Translations under genes and position numbers: made by a program | Part shown: piece by piece, positions 63,863-64,000 of the stretch | Layout: the number at the start of each line of letters is the position of its first letter | Numbering within the stretch: the first letter of the stretch is position 1 | From: Mesonia mobilis DSM 19841 | Lineage (GTDB): Bacteria > Bacteroidota > Bacteroidia > Flavobacteriales > Flavobacteriaceae | Direction: 5' to 3' | Assembly (NCBI RefSeq): GCF_000423405.1 | Contig: NZ_KE384014.1 | Location: forward strand, 34,408-98,407 | Length of the DNA stretch: 64,000 bases | Notes under the pieces: model-generated | What the model saw: the letters and a program-made list of their open reading frames with translations, nothing else | The model's database searches: none | What the model was told of the DNA's origin: nothing

Positions 63863-64000
63863 ATAATTAATTTTAATTAACATTGTATGTATAATTATGA
63901 TTTACGGTATCGATCGTACTTGCCTACGAATGTTACCCGTTGTGAATTGCTTTCAGAATTGTAATCTTAATCATGATTTACAGCGATATACAAAGCTTTT
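63863..64000 (+). CRISPR. Edge of a type II-C-like CRISPR array
   Basis: A 46-base repeat at 63939-63984 starts GTTGTGAATTGCTTTCAGAA and ends CATGATTTACAGC. It has the length and the GTTGTG...ACAGC ends of long type II-C repeats of Bacteroidota. Upstream, 63863-63908 is a degenerate copy of the same length: 28 of 46 positions match, with the 9 bases ATGATTTAC identical near its end. The two are separated by exactly 30 bases (63909-63938), the usual spacer length for this type. Sixteen bases of a further spacer are seen before the window ends. Only one full repeat is visible, so the call needs the following sequence. Confidence 0.68.

Noticed and set aside
1..64000. tRNA, rRNA, insertion sequence or prophage genes
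   Set aside because: None was found by eye; gaps between genes are short and no transposase, integrase or phage structural motif is present in any frame.

Overview
The window is about 64 kb of chromosome from a low-GC Flavobacteriaceae member (Bacteroidota). The evidence is gldI, a RecF-DUF721 pair, an rRND/TolC-rich metal region, methylmalonyl-CoA mutase genes, many short lipoproteins, and promoters with the Bacteroidota -7 motif TAnnTTTG. There is no rRNA or complete tRNA gene, no transposase and no phage gene.

Positions 1-34,200 are an ordinary core region. They hold the end of pcm, small outer-membrane and lipoprotein genes, smpB, a peptidyl-prolyl isomerase operon (nrnA-like, gldI, cyclophilin-FKBP fusion), ndk, recF, ribH, mutL, two rhomboid proteases, a parA-parB-DUF5683-dapB-lepB-wbqC operon on the minus strand, and a udk-ftsB-mutA-mutB operon. 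An AT-rich esterase gene near 28-29 kb is broken by a one-base frameshift.

Positions 35,200-60,920 form a minus-strand metal (probably copper) island. One end has a CzcA-type RND pump fused to a TolC-like domain, with its adaptor. The other end has a CusA-type pump (split by a frameshift), TolC, DUF3347 protein, SO_0444-type permease, Cys-rich four-helix copper protein, HMA-AraC regulator, CopA-type P-ATPase and a DUF3347 adaptor. Between them lie a CusRS-like two-component system and a thioredoxin-ApbE-DUF4266-DUF3570 operon that looks like an envelope flavin/redox module, followed by a haem-binding protein and a His/Cys-rich DUF6660 protein.

Positions 60,920-64,000 hold umuDC, whose UmuD lacks both catalytic dyad residues, and then a decayed stretch: a 3' fragment of trxB, a zinc-ribbon gene with two lesions, and about 330 bp with no gene. 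The last 140 bp look like the edge of a CRISPR array of the long-repeat type II-C kind found in Bacteroidota: one degenerate repeat, a 30-bp spacer, one full 46-bp repeat and the start of a second spacer. The array runs out of the window, so cas genes cannot be seen.
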